A model generated the notes under the pieces. That model saw only the letters and a list, made by a program, of their open reading frames with translations. It was not told the DNA's origin and searched no databases. 13,564 nt of DNA from LSNR01 sp964603325 (GTDB lineage Bacteria; Patescibacteriota; Minisyncoccia; Moranbacterales; UBA9337), in contig CAZRUH010000017.1 of the NCBI GenBank assembly GCA_964603325.1, forward strand, positions 1 to 13,564, read 5' to 3'. Shown in pieces: positions 7,596 to 13,564 of the stretch. Numbering within the stretch: position 1 is the first letter of the stretch; every line of letters begins with the position of its first letter. Position numbers and translations under genes: made by a program.

Positions 7596-7638
7596 CAATT
7601 AAAAAAACATCTCATTTTAAAGAGATGTTTTTTAATTG
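7596..7638. terminator. bidirectional intrinsic terminator between pyrG and rpmA
   Basis: A long hairpin pairs CAATT-AAAAAAA-CATCTC (7596-7613) with GAGATG-TTTTTT-AATTG (7622-7638), with one bulged A and an 8-base loop ATTTTAAA. The GC-containing core sits next to an A run on one side and a T run on the other. It can therefore end transcripts from both convergent genes: pyrG stops at 7589 and rpmA at 7648. Confidence 0.88.
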
Positions 7639-7647
7639 ATAGTGTCG

Positions 7648-7920
7648 TTATTCAACATTTACAAATCTTCTCTTGACTATTTTTCCCGTAAAACTTTTCA
7701 CTTTCTTTTTTACAAATTTAACAACTCCGGATTTAGACGCATAAAGAGTGTCATCTTCTCCGCGACGAACATTCTTTCCCGGATGAAATTTTGTTCCTCT
7801 TTGTCGCACAATAATATTTCCGGCATTAACTTTCTCGCTTCCAAAAATTTTAACACCAAGTCTTTTTGATATGGAATCTCTTCCTAAACGGGTAGAACCC
7901 CCGGCTTTACGATGTGCCAT
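7648..7920 (-). CDS. rpmA: 50S ribosomal protein bL27
   Basis: bL27 sits at the peptidyl transferase centre with its N-terminus near the P-site tRNA. From the ATG at 7920 the 90-residue product starts MAHRKAGGSTRLGRDS and continues SKRLGVKIFG, GNIIVRQRGTKFHPG and DDTLYA, all hallmarks of the family. An in-frame ATG at 7944 would add eight residues (MFKKYFKN). I reject it because the family N-terminus begins at MAH, and the extension does not resemble the cleaved LQFF-type leader found in Firmicutes. The common neighbour rplU (bL21) is not adjacent: the upstream gene is divergent. The start lacks a Shine-Dalgarno, and the gene shares a terminator with pyrG. Confidence 0.97.
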   Translation of the reverse strand: MAHRKAGGSTRLGRDSISKRLGVKIFGSEKVNAGNIIVRQRGTKFHPGKNVRRGEDDTLYASKSGVVKFVKKKVKSFTGKIVKRRFVNVE

Positions 7921-7935
7921 ATTTTTAAAATATTT

Positions 7936-7967
7936 CTTAAACACTTATCAAGCGTTAAGAATGATAA
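7936..7967. repeat. short nested inverted repeats in the rpmA upstream region
   Basis: In the 128-base divergent gap, TTATCA (7945-7950) and TGATAA (7962-7967) form an inverted pair 11 bases apart, interleaved with CTTAA (7936-7940) and TTAAG (7955-7959). The pairs lie 16-47 bases upstream of the rpmA start. They could be an operator or a hairpin in the rpmA leader, but in such AT-rich sequence chance is a serious alternative. Confidence 0.25.
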
Positions 7968-7979
7968 AAAATGATTTAG

Positions 7980-8035
7980 TTGCAAAGTGTAAAAATATAT
8001 ATTAAATTTAAACACAAAGCATATTTCAGTATAAC
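7980..8035 (+). promoter_or_regulatory. candidate promoters of the Ada-like domain gene
   Basis: Two alternatives are visible. TTGCAA (7980-7985) with TAAATT (8003-8008) has a 17-base spacer and would give a leader of about 34 bases. TTTAAA (8007-8012) with TATAAC (8030-8035) also has a 17-base spacer but would leave only a few bases before the ATG at 8049. I cannot choose between them. Confidence 0.3.
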
Positions 8036-8048
8036 ATTGAAAATAATT

Positions 8049-8468
8049 ATGTCAAATAAAAAAAATACTCAAACTGGAAAGAAATTAAGTGTATTTTTTG
8101 AAAGAAATGAAAGAAAAATAGTGTTAACACTTGGAATGGTTTTGTTGGCAATTTTTTCTTTTGAGGCCGGCGTTTTGCAAGGAGCCAAGTGGCAACAAAG
8201 CCCGCTAATTATCAATAATCATTATCAAAAAAAGATTAAGGAAGCAAGTAAAAATTATTATAAAAATGAGGGTGAAATTATAGAAAAACATGAAAAAAAC
8301 CTGCAAAGTTGTGTTTTTGTTGCCAGCAAAAGGTCAAAAAAATATCACAAAGCAAGTTGTCGTTATGTAAAAAAAATAAAAGAGGATAACAAGATATGTT
8401 TTAAAAATGAGGAAAACGCTCAAAAAAACGGTTATATACCGGCACATTGTTTGAGGGCTGGCAAATAG
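8049..8468 (+). CDS. membrane-anchored protein with Ada-like metal-binding domain
   Basis: I place the start at ATG 8049, giving 139 residues; an in-frame ATG at 7980 would add 23 residues before MSNKKNTQ that look unrelated. A positively charged N-terminus (1-23) is followed by one transmembrane helix at about 24-45 (IVLTLGMVLLAIFSFEAG), then a K/E-rich linker. The C-terminal 50 residues match the pattern of the small zinc-binding domain known from Ada: FVASKRSKKYHKASC (90-104), a central IKEDN (110-114), an F at 118, and GYIPAHC (128-134). Likely ligands are H100, C104, H133 and C134, differing from the four cysteines of Ada. C88 and C117 are additional. No methyltransferase domain is attached, so a DNA-repair role is not implied. 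The domain would face outside the membrane by the positive-inside rule. Confidence 0.8.
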   Translation: MSNKKNTQTGKKLSVFFERNERKIVLTLGMVLLAIFSFEAGVLQGAKWQQSPLIINNHYQKKIKEASKNYYKNEGEIIEKHEKNLQSCVFVASKRSKKYHKASCRYVKKIKEDNKICFKNEENAQKNGYIPAHCLRAGK

Positions 8469-8486
8469 CGGTAGATATGGTATTAT
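8458..8486 (+). promoter_or_regulatory. possible promoter of the 203-residue protein gene
   Basis: CTGGCA (8458-8463) and TATTAT (8481-8486) are 17 bases apart, with TGG before the -10 box as an extended element. The start would lie near 8493, 22 bases before the ATG at 8515. The -10 box also begins a perfect 7-base inverted repeat, TATTATT-AAA-AATAATA (8481-8497), which could instead be a weak hairpin or an operator. Confidence 0.4.
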
Positions 8487-8514
8487 TAAAAATAATAAGT
8501 TTATATTTAAATAT

Positions 8515-9126
8515 ATGAAAACTGATAAATATGAAATGGAAACATTTGATAGATTTAAGAAAGAACAAGAAATGATTAAACCGAAGATTGAAACTATAAA
8601 TTCGGTTGCTGAGAAATTGAAACAAAAATATTCCGATTATGAGGTATTACTTTCTTTTATTGATCATTTGGCAAGTACGGAGAGAATTTTTGTGTCTGTT
8701 GAAACAGGCAGTGTTGATTTTAAAACTGTGAAGAAAAATTTTCTTGATGCGGAAACGGAGCTCATATCTAATCAGCTGGGTATAAATAGAAATGTTTTTG
8801 ATGGAATAATTGAACAATTCAGAAATGCTAATGACAGTGTTGCAGACATAATAATGGTTGCGGATACTTTAAAAAGACAATATTCTGATGACAAAAAAAT
8901 AGTTGGATTTATAGAATACATAAAAAAAGCTCTAATTGAATTTCTGGATATTGTTAATACTGATAATGTTTCAAATTTAGTAAATAAAAAAATTATTATT
9001 ATTGAAAGAAAAATGGATGAATTATCTGCTGACGGAGACCCGGAAAAGAATTTGTTGATAAATGTTTATAATGAATTCAAACAAGGACTCTTATCGGTTA
9101 AGAAAAAAATAGAAAAAAAGCAGTAA
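8515..9126 (+). CDS. helical protein of unknown function with an internal duplication
   Basis: I do not recognise a family. The 203-residue product is charged, has no transmembrane segment, signal peptide or cysteine, and appears almost wholly alpha-helical, so it is probably cytoplasmic. Its two halves are related. Residues 31-52 (VAEKLKQKYSD, then LLSFIDHL) align without gaps to 115-136 (VADTLKRQYSD, then IVGFIEYI), an offset of 84. Similarity continues weakly: TEL (81-83) against DEL (168-170), and IIEQFRN (98-104) against VYNEFKQ (184-190). The protein is therefore two copies of a helical module of roughly 80 residues behind a short N-terminal extension. It starts 46 bases after the Ada-like gene, with a possible promoter between, and ends 69 bases before the methyltransferase gene. 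A scaffold or binding role is conceivable but unsupported. Confidence 0.82.
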   Translation: MKTDKYEMETFDRFKKEQEMIKPKIETINSVAEKLKQKYSDYEVLLSFIDHLASTERIFVSVETGSVDFKTVKKNFLDAETELISNQLGINRNVFDGIIEQFRNANDSVADIIMVADTLKRQYSDDKKIVGFIEYIKKALIEFLDIVNTDNVSNLVNKKIIIIERKMDELSADGDPEKNLLINVYNEFKQGLLSVKKKIEKKQ

Positions 9127-9195
9127 TTATTAAAAATTTTCAGTTGTTTTAAAATAAATAAACAGATTAAAGAATGGATTTTGACATAAACCAAT

Positions 9196-9687
9196 ATGGC
9201 GAAAAAAGAATTTTGTATAATATTACATCGCATAAGAAGTGCTTATAATGTTGGTTCCATATTCAGAACGGCAGATGGAGCGAGTGTGAATAAGATTTTT
9301 ATAACTGGTTTTACACAATGTCCGTCAAAAGAAAAATTTGAATTTCAAACCAAAGCGGAGAGAATGTTATCTAAAACGGCGTTGCAGGCAGATAAATATG
9401 TGTTATGGGAACAAAGAAAAAATATTTCTAAATTAATTGATGATTTAAAAGGAGATGGTTTTCAACTCGTGGCGCTGGAGCAAGACGAAAAAAGTATTGA
9501 TTATAAAAAATTTGAACCGACAAATAAGGTGGCACTGATTGTCGGTAATGAAACAAGGGGGATAGATAAGAGAATTTTAAAAAAATGTGATAATATATTG
9601 GAGATACCGATGTTTGGAAAAAAGAAATCTTTAAATGTGGCGGTTGCGTTTGGTGTGGCGGTATATGAAATAATGAATAAAATATAA
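9196..9687 (+). CDS. TrmH/SpoU-family RNA 2'-O-methyltransferase
   Basis: A SPOUT-fold enzyme that transfers a methyl group from S-adenosylmethionine to a ribose 2'-hydroxyl of tRNA or rRNA. The 163 residues form a minimal catalytic domain without an N-terminal RNA-binding extension, as in TrmL-sized members. Motif 1 is NVGSIFRTADG (18-28) with the conserved N18 and R24. Motif 2 is VALIVGNETRGID (112-124). Motif 3 is IPMFGKKKSLNVAVAFGVA (137-155), which forms the knotted cofactor site with N147. The target cannot be read from sequence: TrmL-like action on the tRNA wobble base, other tRNA positions and rRNA are all possible. It is the first gene of a compact rightward cluster, with the next start 18 bases after its stop. 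A perfect TTGACA lies just before the ATG but is wrongly placed to drive this gene. Confidence 0.93.
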   Translation: MAKKEFCIILHRIRSAYNVGSIFRTADGASVNKIFITGFTQCPSKEKFEFQTKAERMLSKTALQADKYVLWEQRKNISKLIDDLKGDGFQLVALEQDEKSIDYKKFEPTNKVALIVGNETRGIDKRILKKCDNILEIPMFGKKKSLNVAVAFGVAVYEIMNKI

Positions 9688-9705
9688 ATTTTTAATTATT
9701 TAAAA

Positions 9706-10398
9706 ATGACAACGAAAAAAATAGCAATTTTTGATATAGATGGAACAATTTTTAGAAAAAATTTGCACTTTGAATTAATCAGTGAGTTGGTGTGGTTAAA
9801 AATTTTCTCTCAAAGCGTAAAAAAAGAGTTAGTGCGACTTTATTCAAATTGGTTAGAGCACAGGGGGACATATGAAAGTTATCGTGATGCTTTGGTAAAT
9901 CTTTATGCTAAACAAATTAAAGGATGTTCGATAAAAGATGTTATTTTGGCCAGTAAAAATGTCGTTCCTTTTCATAAAAACAGAACTTATGTTTTTGCGG
10001 AAAAGTTGATAGCAAGATTAAGAAAAGATAATTATCATATAATCGCTGTTTCCGGTTCGCCGATTGAGATAGTAAAAGAGTTTAACAGATTGCATCTAAA
10101 ATTTGATGAGGTTTTTGGCACTGTTTACGAAACAAATAAGCAAAAAATTTACACCGGAAAGGAGAGGTTTGCTCCTGTGAGAAACAAAGGACAATTGATT
10201 AAACAATATGTTTTTGAAAACGATTTAGATCTAGATGATTCTTATGGAGTTGGAGATACGGAATCAGATGCCGGTTTTTTGGATTTGGTTGATAATCCCA
10301 TAGCATTTAATCCAAACTATAATCTTAAAAAAATTGCCGAAAAAAATAACTGGAAAATTATAGTTGAAAAAAAAGATGTAATTTATGAAATAAAATAA
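9706..10398 (+). CDS. HAD-IB family phosphatase (SerB-like fold)
   Basis: A haloacid dehalogenase superfamily hydrolase of 230 residues. Motif I is FDIDGT, with nucleophile D10 and acid/base D12. A helical cap of the C1 type lies between about 18 and 95. Motif II is VSGSP (115-119), with S116 or S118 as the phosphate-binding serine. The motif III lysine is probably K161 in NKGQLI. Motif IV is GVGDTESDAGFLDLV (181-195), with D184 and D188 for magnesium. The arrangement matches the HAD-IB group that includes phosphoserine phosphatase and related enzymes, but the substrate is not predictable. It is cytoplasmic, without signal or membrane segments. Only two bases separate its stop from the next ATG, indicating translational coupling with the surface protein gene. 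Confidence 0.92.
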   Translation: MTTKKIAIFDIDGTIFRKNLHFELISELVWLKIFSQSVKKELVRLYSNWLEHRGTYESYRDALVNLYAKQIKGCSIKDVILASKNVVPFHKNRTYVFAEKLIARLRKDNYHIIAVSGSPIEIVKEFNRLHLKFDEVFGTVYETNKQKIYTGKERFAPVRNKGQLIKQYVFENDLDLDDSYGVGDTESDAGFLDLVDNPIAFNPNYNLKKIAEKNNWKIIVEKKDVIYEIK

Positions 10399-10400
10399 AT

Positions 10401-12320
10401 ATGTCATTGAAAGATACGGAGAAAAAGTTATATGATCCAAACTCAAAAATAGAAAAAAGAGAACACAGTAAAAGTATTTTTGATTTGGATAATAAAAAAC
10501 ATTTTTCGGAAGATAATAAGTTTTATTCCGGAAGAAAAAAATGGGGGAAGCGGTTTTTCTTTGATTTTGATGCAAAGAGAATAATTTATATCGGGGGCGC
10601 CATTTTAAGTGTGTTGTTAATTTTGGCGACTGTAGTTGTTGGAATTTATAAATTTAAAAAGGGATCATTCTCAGTGGATAGGGTGGCAATTTCCATATCC
10701 GGTGATATTTCTACGAATAGTGCTGAAAATACGAAATTTATCATTAAGTACAAAAATAACAACAGGACAAACTTAAAAGATGTTAAAATTGTTTTATCTC
10801 ATCCGGATAGTTTTTATATGAAAAAAAACAGAAATTGGAAAAGGATTAGTGACAGAAAAGATGTTATAAATATTGGAACAATAAAAGCTTACGGTGAGGG
10901 TATCTTGGAGATGGAGGGTAAATTTTATACAGCGGAAAATCGCACGGTATATCTGAGTGCTGAAATGCGCTATATGCCGGAAAATTTTAACAGTTCTTTT
11001 GCAACAAAATCTCAGATAAGTGTCAATGTATCCAGTTCCCCTCTTAAGTTGAAAATGGAAACGCCAAAAGATGCTCTGGATAATTCTTCTATTGAGTACA
11101 AGATATTTTATAAAAACGAAGGAAAGATTTCTTTAAAAAATCTGAATCTGGAATTGAATTATCCCGAAGGATTTACTTTTCAAGGAGCCGATCCGAAACC
11201 GATAAATATAAGTGAGCATAAAATTATTTGGCATTTGGGGGATGTATCGGAAGGAGAAAATGGGCATATTACAATTAGAGGAGAGGTTTTTGGAAATCGT
11301 TATGATGCGAAACTGTTTAAATGTTTGGTTTACGCAAATGGAAACAATAATGAAAAAATTGTTTACAGTAAAGCTGAGGGATTAATTAAGATAGTGGTTC
11401 CCCCGCTATCAATTAATCACAAAGTAAATGATAAGAGTTATCTTAACGCTAGTTTTGGGGATATTTTGAGATATAAAATCAGGTATGCGAACAATGGTGA
11501 CATAAACTTAAGAAATGTGATAATTAAATTGAAAATAGACAGCACCATCATTGACTATGGAAATATAAAACTTAACTTCGGGGCTTTAGACATGAAAACA
11601 AAAACAATTATATGGAAGGCTTCTGATATTAAAAAATTAAAAAACTTGGAACCGGGTGAATCGGGAGAAATAGTTTTTGATATTCCCCTCAAAAACACCA
11701 TAGAAATAAATAATTCCGCAGATAAAAATTTTATTATTAAATCGGTGGCGATTATTGACAGTTCTGATATTGCCTATGCGGATCTGGGGGTTAGCAAAAA
11801 TATCAGCAATGAAGTGATAATCAAAATGAATTCCAAGGTGGATTTGTCAACTCAAGTTTTTTATGCAGACAGTTTGATTAAAAACCAAGGACCGATACCT
11901 CCAAAAGTTGGCAAAGAAACCACATATACGGTAGTTTGGAAGGTCAAAAATTTATCAAATAATCTCTTGAACACGAAAGTGAAAGCTTATTTACCGACTT
12001 GGGTAAAATGGAAGGGAGTGGTCAAGCCGGAAAACGAAAATATAAGCTTTGATGAAAGGACAAATATGGTCAGTTGGGACATAGGGTTACTGCCTGCGGG
12101 AACAGGATATTTGTCAAATGAAAAAGAATGTCGTTTCCAAATTGGAGTTGTACCGGAAATAAATCAAAAAGAAAAAGTGATTGATTTATTGTTGGAGAGT
12201 TCTTTAAAAGCCAATGATGGATTTACGGGAGAATATATTGTTGTAAAAAATCCAAAAAAAACAACCAGGATTATAGATGATAAGGAAGTCCCAAGTGACG
12301 GATATTTGGTTAAGGAATAA
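10401..12320 (+). CDS. membrane-anchored surface protein with four Ig/DUF11-like repeats
   Basis: The 639-residue product has a charged cytoplasmic N-terminus (1-60), one transmembrane helix at about 61-83 (IIYIGGAILSVLLILATVVVG), and a large extracellular part. That part is built of four related beta-rich units of about 110-140 residues. Each begins with a strand pair of the form [FY]xIxYxNxxxxxLxxVxIxLxxP: FIIKYKNNNRTNLKDVKI at 113, YKIFYKNEGKISLKNLNL at 233, YKIRYANNGDINLRNVII at 358 and a looser YTVVWKVKNLSNNLLNTKV at 509. Units also share a later strand such as KIIWHLGDV (274), TIIWKASDI (402) and NMVSWDIGL (555). This is the pattern of DUF11/CARDB-like Ig folds of prokaryotic surface proteins. 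No sorting signal or second transmembrane segment is seen at the C-terminus. It lies two bases after the HAD gene and seven before tgt. Function unknown; adhesion or cell-wall contact is a guess. Confidence 0.88.
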   Translation: MSLKDTEKKLYDPNSKIEKREHSKSIFDLDNKKHFSEDNKFYSGRKKWGKRFFFDFDAKRIIYIGGAILSVLLILATVVVGIYKFKKGSFSVDRVAISISGDISTNSAENTKFIIKYKNNNRTNLKDVKIVLSHPDSFYMKKNRNWKRISDRKDVINIGTIKAYGEGILEMEGKFYTAENRTVYLSAEMRYMPENFNSSFATKSQISVNVSSSPLKLKMETPKDALDNSSIEYKIFYKNEGKISLKNLNLELNYPEGFTFQGADPKPINISEHKIIWHLGDVSEGENGHITIRGEVFGNRYDAKLFKCLVYANGNNNEKIVYSKAEGLIKIVVPPLSINHKVNDKSYLNASFGDILRYKIRYANNGDINLRNVIIKLKIDSTIIDYGNIKLNFGALDMKTKTIIWKASDIKKLKNLEPGESGEIVFDIPLKNTIEINNSADKNFIIKSVAIIDSSDIAYADLGVSKNISNEVIIKMNSKVDLSTQVFYADSLIKNQGPIPPKVGKETTYTVVWKVKNLSNNLLNTKVKAYLPTWVKWKGVVKPENENISFDERTNMVSWDIGLLPAGTGYLSNEKECRFQIGVVPEINQKEKVIDLLLESSLKANDGFTGEYIVVKNPKKTTRIIDDKEVPSDGYLVKE

Positions 12321-12327
12321 TATTTTT

Positions 12328-13461
12328 ATGCTTGCACTTGCCGACAATAAAATTAAAAGTAGAGTTGTTTTGACCAAAAATGGAGAACTGAAAACTCCAT
12401 TTTTTATGCCTGATGCCACGCGTGGTTTTGTAAAATTTTTAAGTAATAACGATTTGAAAAAAAGCGGGACAAATCCCTTGGTTGTAAATACGTATCATCT
12501 ATATTTAAATCCGGGAATGACTATAATCAAGGAAGCCGGTGGAATACATAAGTTTATGAATTATGACAGACCTCTGCTCTCTGATAGTGGAGGTTTCCAG
12601 GTTTTTTCACTTATCCATAAAAATCCAAAAATGGGAAAAATTACAGACAAAGAGGTGATTTTTTATTCTCCAGTTGACGGTTTAAAACATTTTTTAACTC
12701 CGGAAAAATCAATTCAAATACAATTTGATTTGGGTGTGGATATGATGGTTTGTCTTGACGATCCTCCTCCGAATAATTATAGCAAGAAAAAAATAAAAGA
12801 AGCCGTTAAAAGAACTGTTGATTGGGCGGAGAGAAGTTTGCGTGAATATAAAAAGCAATTGAAAAAACGAAATATTGAAAAAAACAATAGACCATTGATA
12901 TTTTGTGTTGTGCAAGGAGGAGAATATGTTGATTTGAGAAAAGAGTGCGTTGATGGTTTGATAAATGTTGAAAAAAAGGTTGGAATAAAGTGGGATGGTT
13001 TTGGCTTTGGTGCCAGACATATTGATGATGATGGAAATTTTATGGAAGAGGTTTTAAGAAAAACGGCAAAATTTATTCCCGAGAAAGCGCTAAAATTTGC
13101 ATTGGGTATAGGAACGCCAAAAGATATAGTTCGTTGCGTGAAAATGGGGTGGGATATGTTTGATTGCGTAATTCCCACCAGAGATGGTCGTCACGGAAAA
13201 CTTTTTTTATGGAATAATGAAGAAAAAGATATTTTGAAAAAAAATACTATATTCTATGAAGTTATAAACATTACCAACAAAAAACACAAAAATGATTTTG
13301 ATGTGATTGATAAAAACTGTGATTGTGAATTGTGTAAAAAATATTCGCGAGCATTTTTGTATCATCTCTTTAAAAATAAAGATCCAAATGGTATGCGATT
13401 GGCATCACTGCACAATTTATATTTTTATGCTACTCTAATGGAAAAGTTGAGAGAATTATAA
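12328..13461 (+). CDS. tgt: tRNA-guanine transglycosylase, divergent substrate pocket
   Basis: Exchanges guanine at the wobble position of GUN-anticodon tRNAs for a 7-deazaguanine base in the queuosine pathway. I chose ATG 12328 (377 residues), seven bases after the upstream stop. The in-frame ATG at 12277 would overlap the previous gene and add unrelated residues. The TIM-barrel fold is clear: VVNTYHL (52-58), LSDSGGFQ (84-91) with base-recognising D86, VVQGG (195-199), LGIGTPKDIV (259-268), and MFDC (277-280) with the probable nucleophile D279. The zinc site is C331, C333, C336 and H362. Unlike typical bacterial enzymes, the DEC motif reads DDPPP (144-148), the GGLAVGE loop reads FGFGARHIDDDG (225-236), PVGT reads PDAT (28-31), and PTRNARNG reads PTRDGRHG (283-290). 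The substrate may therefore differ from preQ1. It is the last gene of the cluster. Confidence 0.93.
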   Translation: MLALADNKIKSRVVLTKNGELKTPFFMPDATRGFVKFLSNNDLKKSGTNPLVVNTYHLYLNPGMTIIKEAGGIHKFMNYDRPLLSDSGGFQVFSLIHKNPKMGKITDKEVIFYSPVDGLKHFLTPEKSIQIQFDLGVDMMVCLDDPPPNNYSKKKIKEAVKRTVDWAERSLREYKKQLKKRNIEKNNRPLIFCVVQGGEYVDLRKECVDGLINVEKKVGIKWDGFGFGARHIDDDGNFMEEVLRKTAKFIPEKALKFALGIGTPKDIVRCVKMGWDMFDCVIPTRDGRHGKLFLWNNEEKDILKKNTIFYEVINITNKKHKNDFDVIDKNCDCELCKKYSRAFLYHLFKNKDPNGMRLASLHNLYFYATLMEKLREL

Positions 13462-13477
13462 TAATATTTTAAATATC

Positions 13478-13499
13478 AAAACCTCTATATTTAGGTTTT
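13478..13499 (+). terminator. probable intrinsic terminator after tgt
   Basis: A 7-base perfect stem AAAACCT (13478-13484) / AGGTTTT (13493-13499) closes an 8-base loop, 17 bases after the tgt stop. The T run is short and partly inside the stem, followed by AT-rich sequence, so termination may be modest. It marks the likely end of the 9196-13461 cluster. Confidence 0.5.
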
Positions 13500-13525
13500 A
13501 ATAAATATTTTAAATTAAATAAGAA

Positions 13526-13564
13526 ATGTTTAAAAATAAAAATAGAAAATTAAAACCAATCCAA
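13526..13564 (+). CDS. possible start of another gene (cut by window edge)
   Basis: An ATG at 13526 opens a frame that runs without stop to the window end: 13 codons, MFKNKNRKLKPIQ. The basic N-terminus would suit a membrane or nucleic-acid-binding protein. It begins after the tgt terminator with the same AT-rich leader style as neighbouring genes. Thirteen codons are too few to prove that it is real. Confidence 0.3.
   Translation, partial: MFKNKNRKLKPIQ

Noticed and set aside
7921..7944. Eight-residue N-terminal extension of bL27, as in proteins processed by Prp
   Set aside because: MFKKYFKN lacks the LQFF-type cleavage signature, and MAHRKAGG is the normal mature start.
9181..9186. Perfect TTGACA before the methyltransferase gene, as a -35 box
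   Set aside because: It lies 10 bases before the ATG, and the position 17 bases downstream (AAAAGA, inside the gene) is not a -10 box.
12277..12327. Upstream in-frame ATG for tgt
   Set aside because: It would overlap the surface protein gene by 44 bases and add 17 residues unlike the family; ATG 12328 follows the upstream stop by seven bases.
1..13564. CRISPR arrays, insertion sequences, integrase or toxin-antitoxin modules
   Set aside because: No regularly spaced direct repeats, transposase-like proteins, target-site duplications or toxin/antitoxin gene pairs were seen. The tRNA genes are not flanked by repeated 3' ends that would mark attachment sites.

Overview
This window is strongly AT-rich and gene-dense, with housekeeping genes mixed with small membrane-anchored proteins. 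It looks like a fragment of a streamlined bacterial chromosome, most plausibly of the Candidate Phyla Radiation (Patescibacteria). The pointers are: short gaps, almost no Shine-Dalgarno motifs, lineage-divergent CTP synthase and tRNA-guanine transglycosylase, a ThrRS without a TGS domain, an Ada-like metal-binding domain on a membrane anchor, and a surface protein built of Ig-like repeats. The phylum assignment is inference; no rRNA is present. I see no mobile element, CRISPR array, phage gene or sign of recent transfer. The 12 stop codons inside the window are ten TAA, two TAG and no TGA.

Layout. Positions 1-4575 are transcribed leftward: thrS (running to the left edge, with its own strong promoter), recG, tRNA-Arg with a GCG anticodon, and a two-helix membrane protein of unknown function. 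Around 4605-4644, overlapping divergent promoters separate this block from a rightward one: tRNA-Ser(UGA), a membrane-anchored thioredoxin-fold protein with a CPHC site, rplI (bL9) and pyrG (CTP synthase, with its own promoter overlapping the end of rplI). A long bidirectional terminator hairpin at 7596-7638 lies between pyrG and the convergent rpmA (bL27).

From 8049 everything reads rightward again: a membrane-anchored protein with an Ada-like metal-binding domain, and a 203-residue helical protein that I recognise as an internal duplication. Then comes a tightly packed probable operon: SPOUT RNA methyltransferase, HAD-IB phosphatase, a 639-residue surface protein with four Ig/DUF11-like repeats, and tgt. 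Gaps between these four are 18, 2 and 7 bases. A hairpin terminator follows tgt, and another gene may begin at 13526.

How the genes relate. Most of the recognised genes serve translation: ThrRS, two tRNAs, bL9, bL27, an RNA 2'-O-methyltransferase and a tRNA base-exchange enzyme. RecG and CTP synthase cover fork repair and nucleotide supply. The less ordinary material is the set of envelope proteins (4958, 8049, 10401 and perhaps 4102), the duplicated 203-residue protein, and the altered substrate pocket of the tgt product. I found no clear new multi-gene defence or metabolic system.
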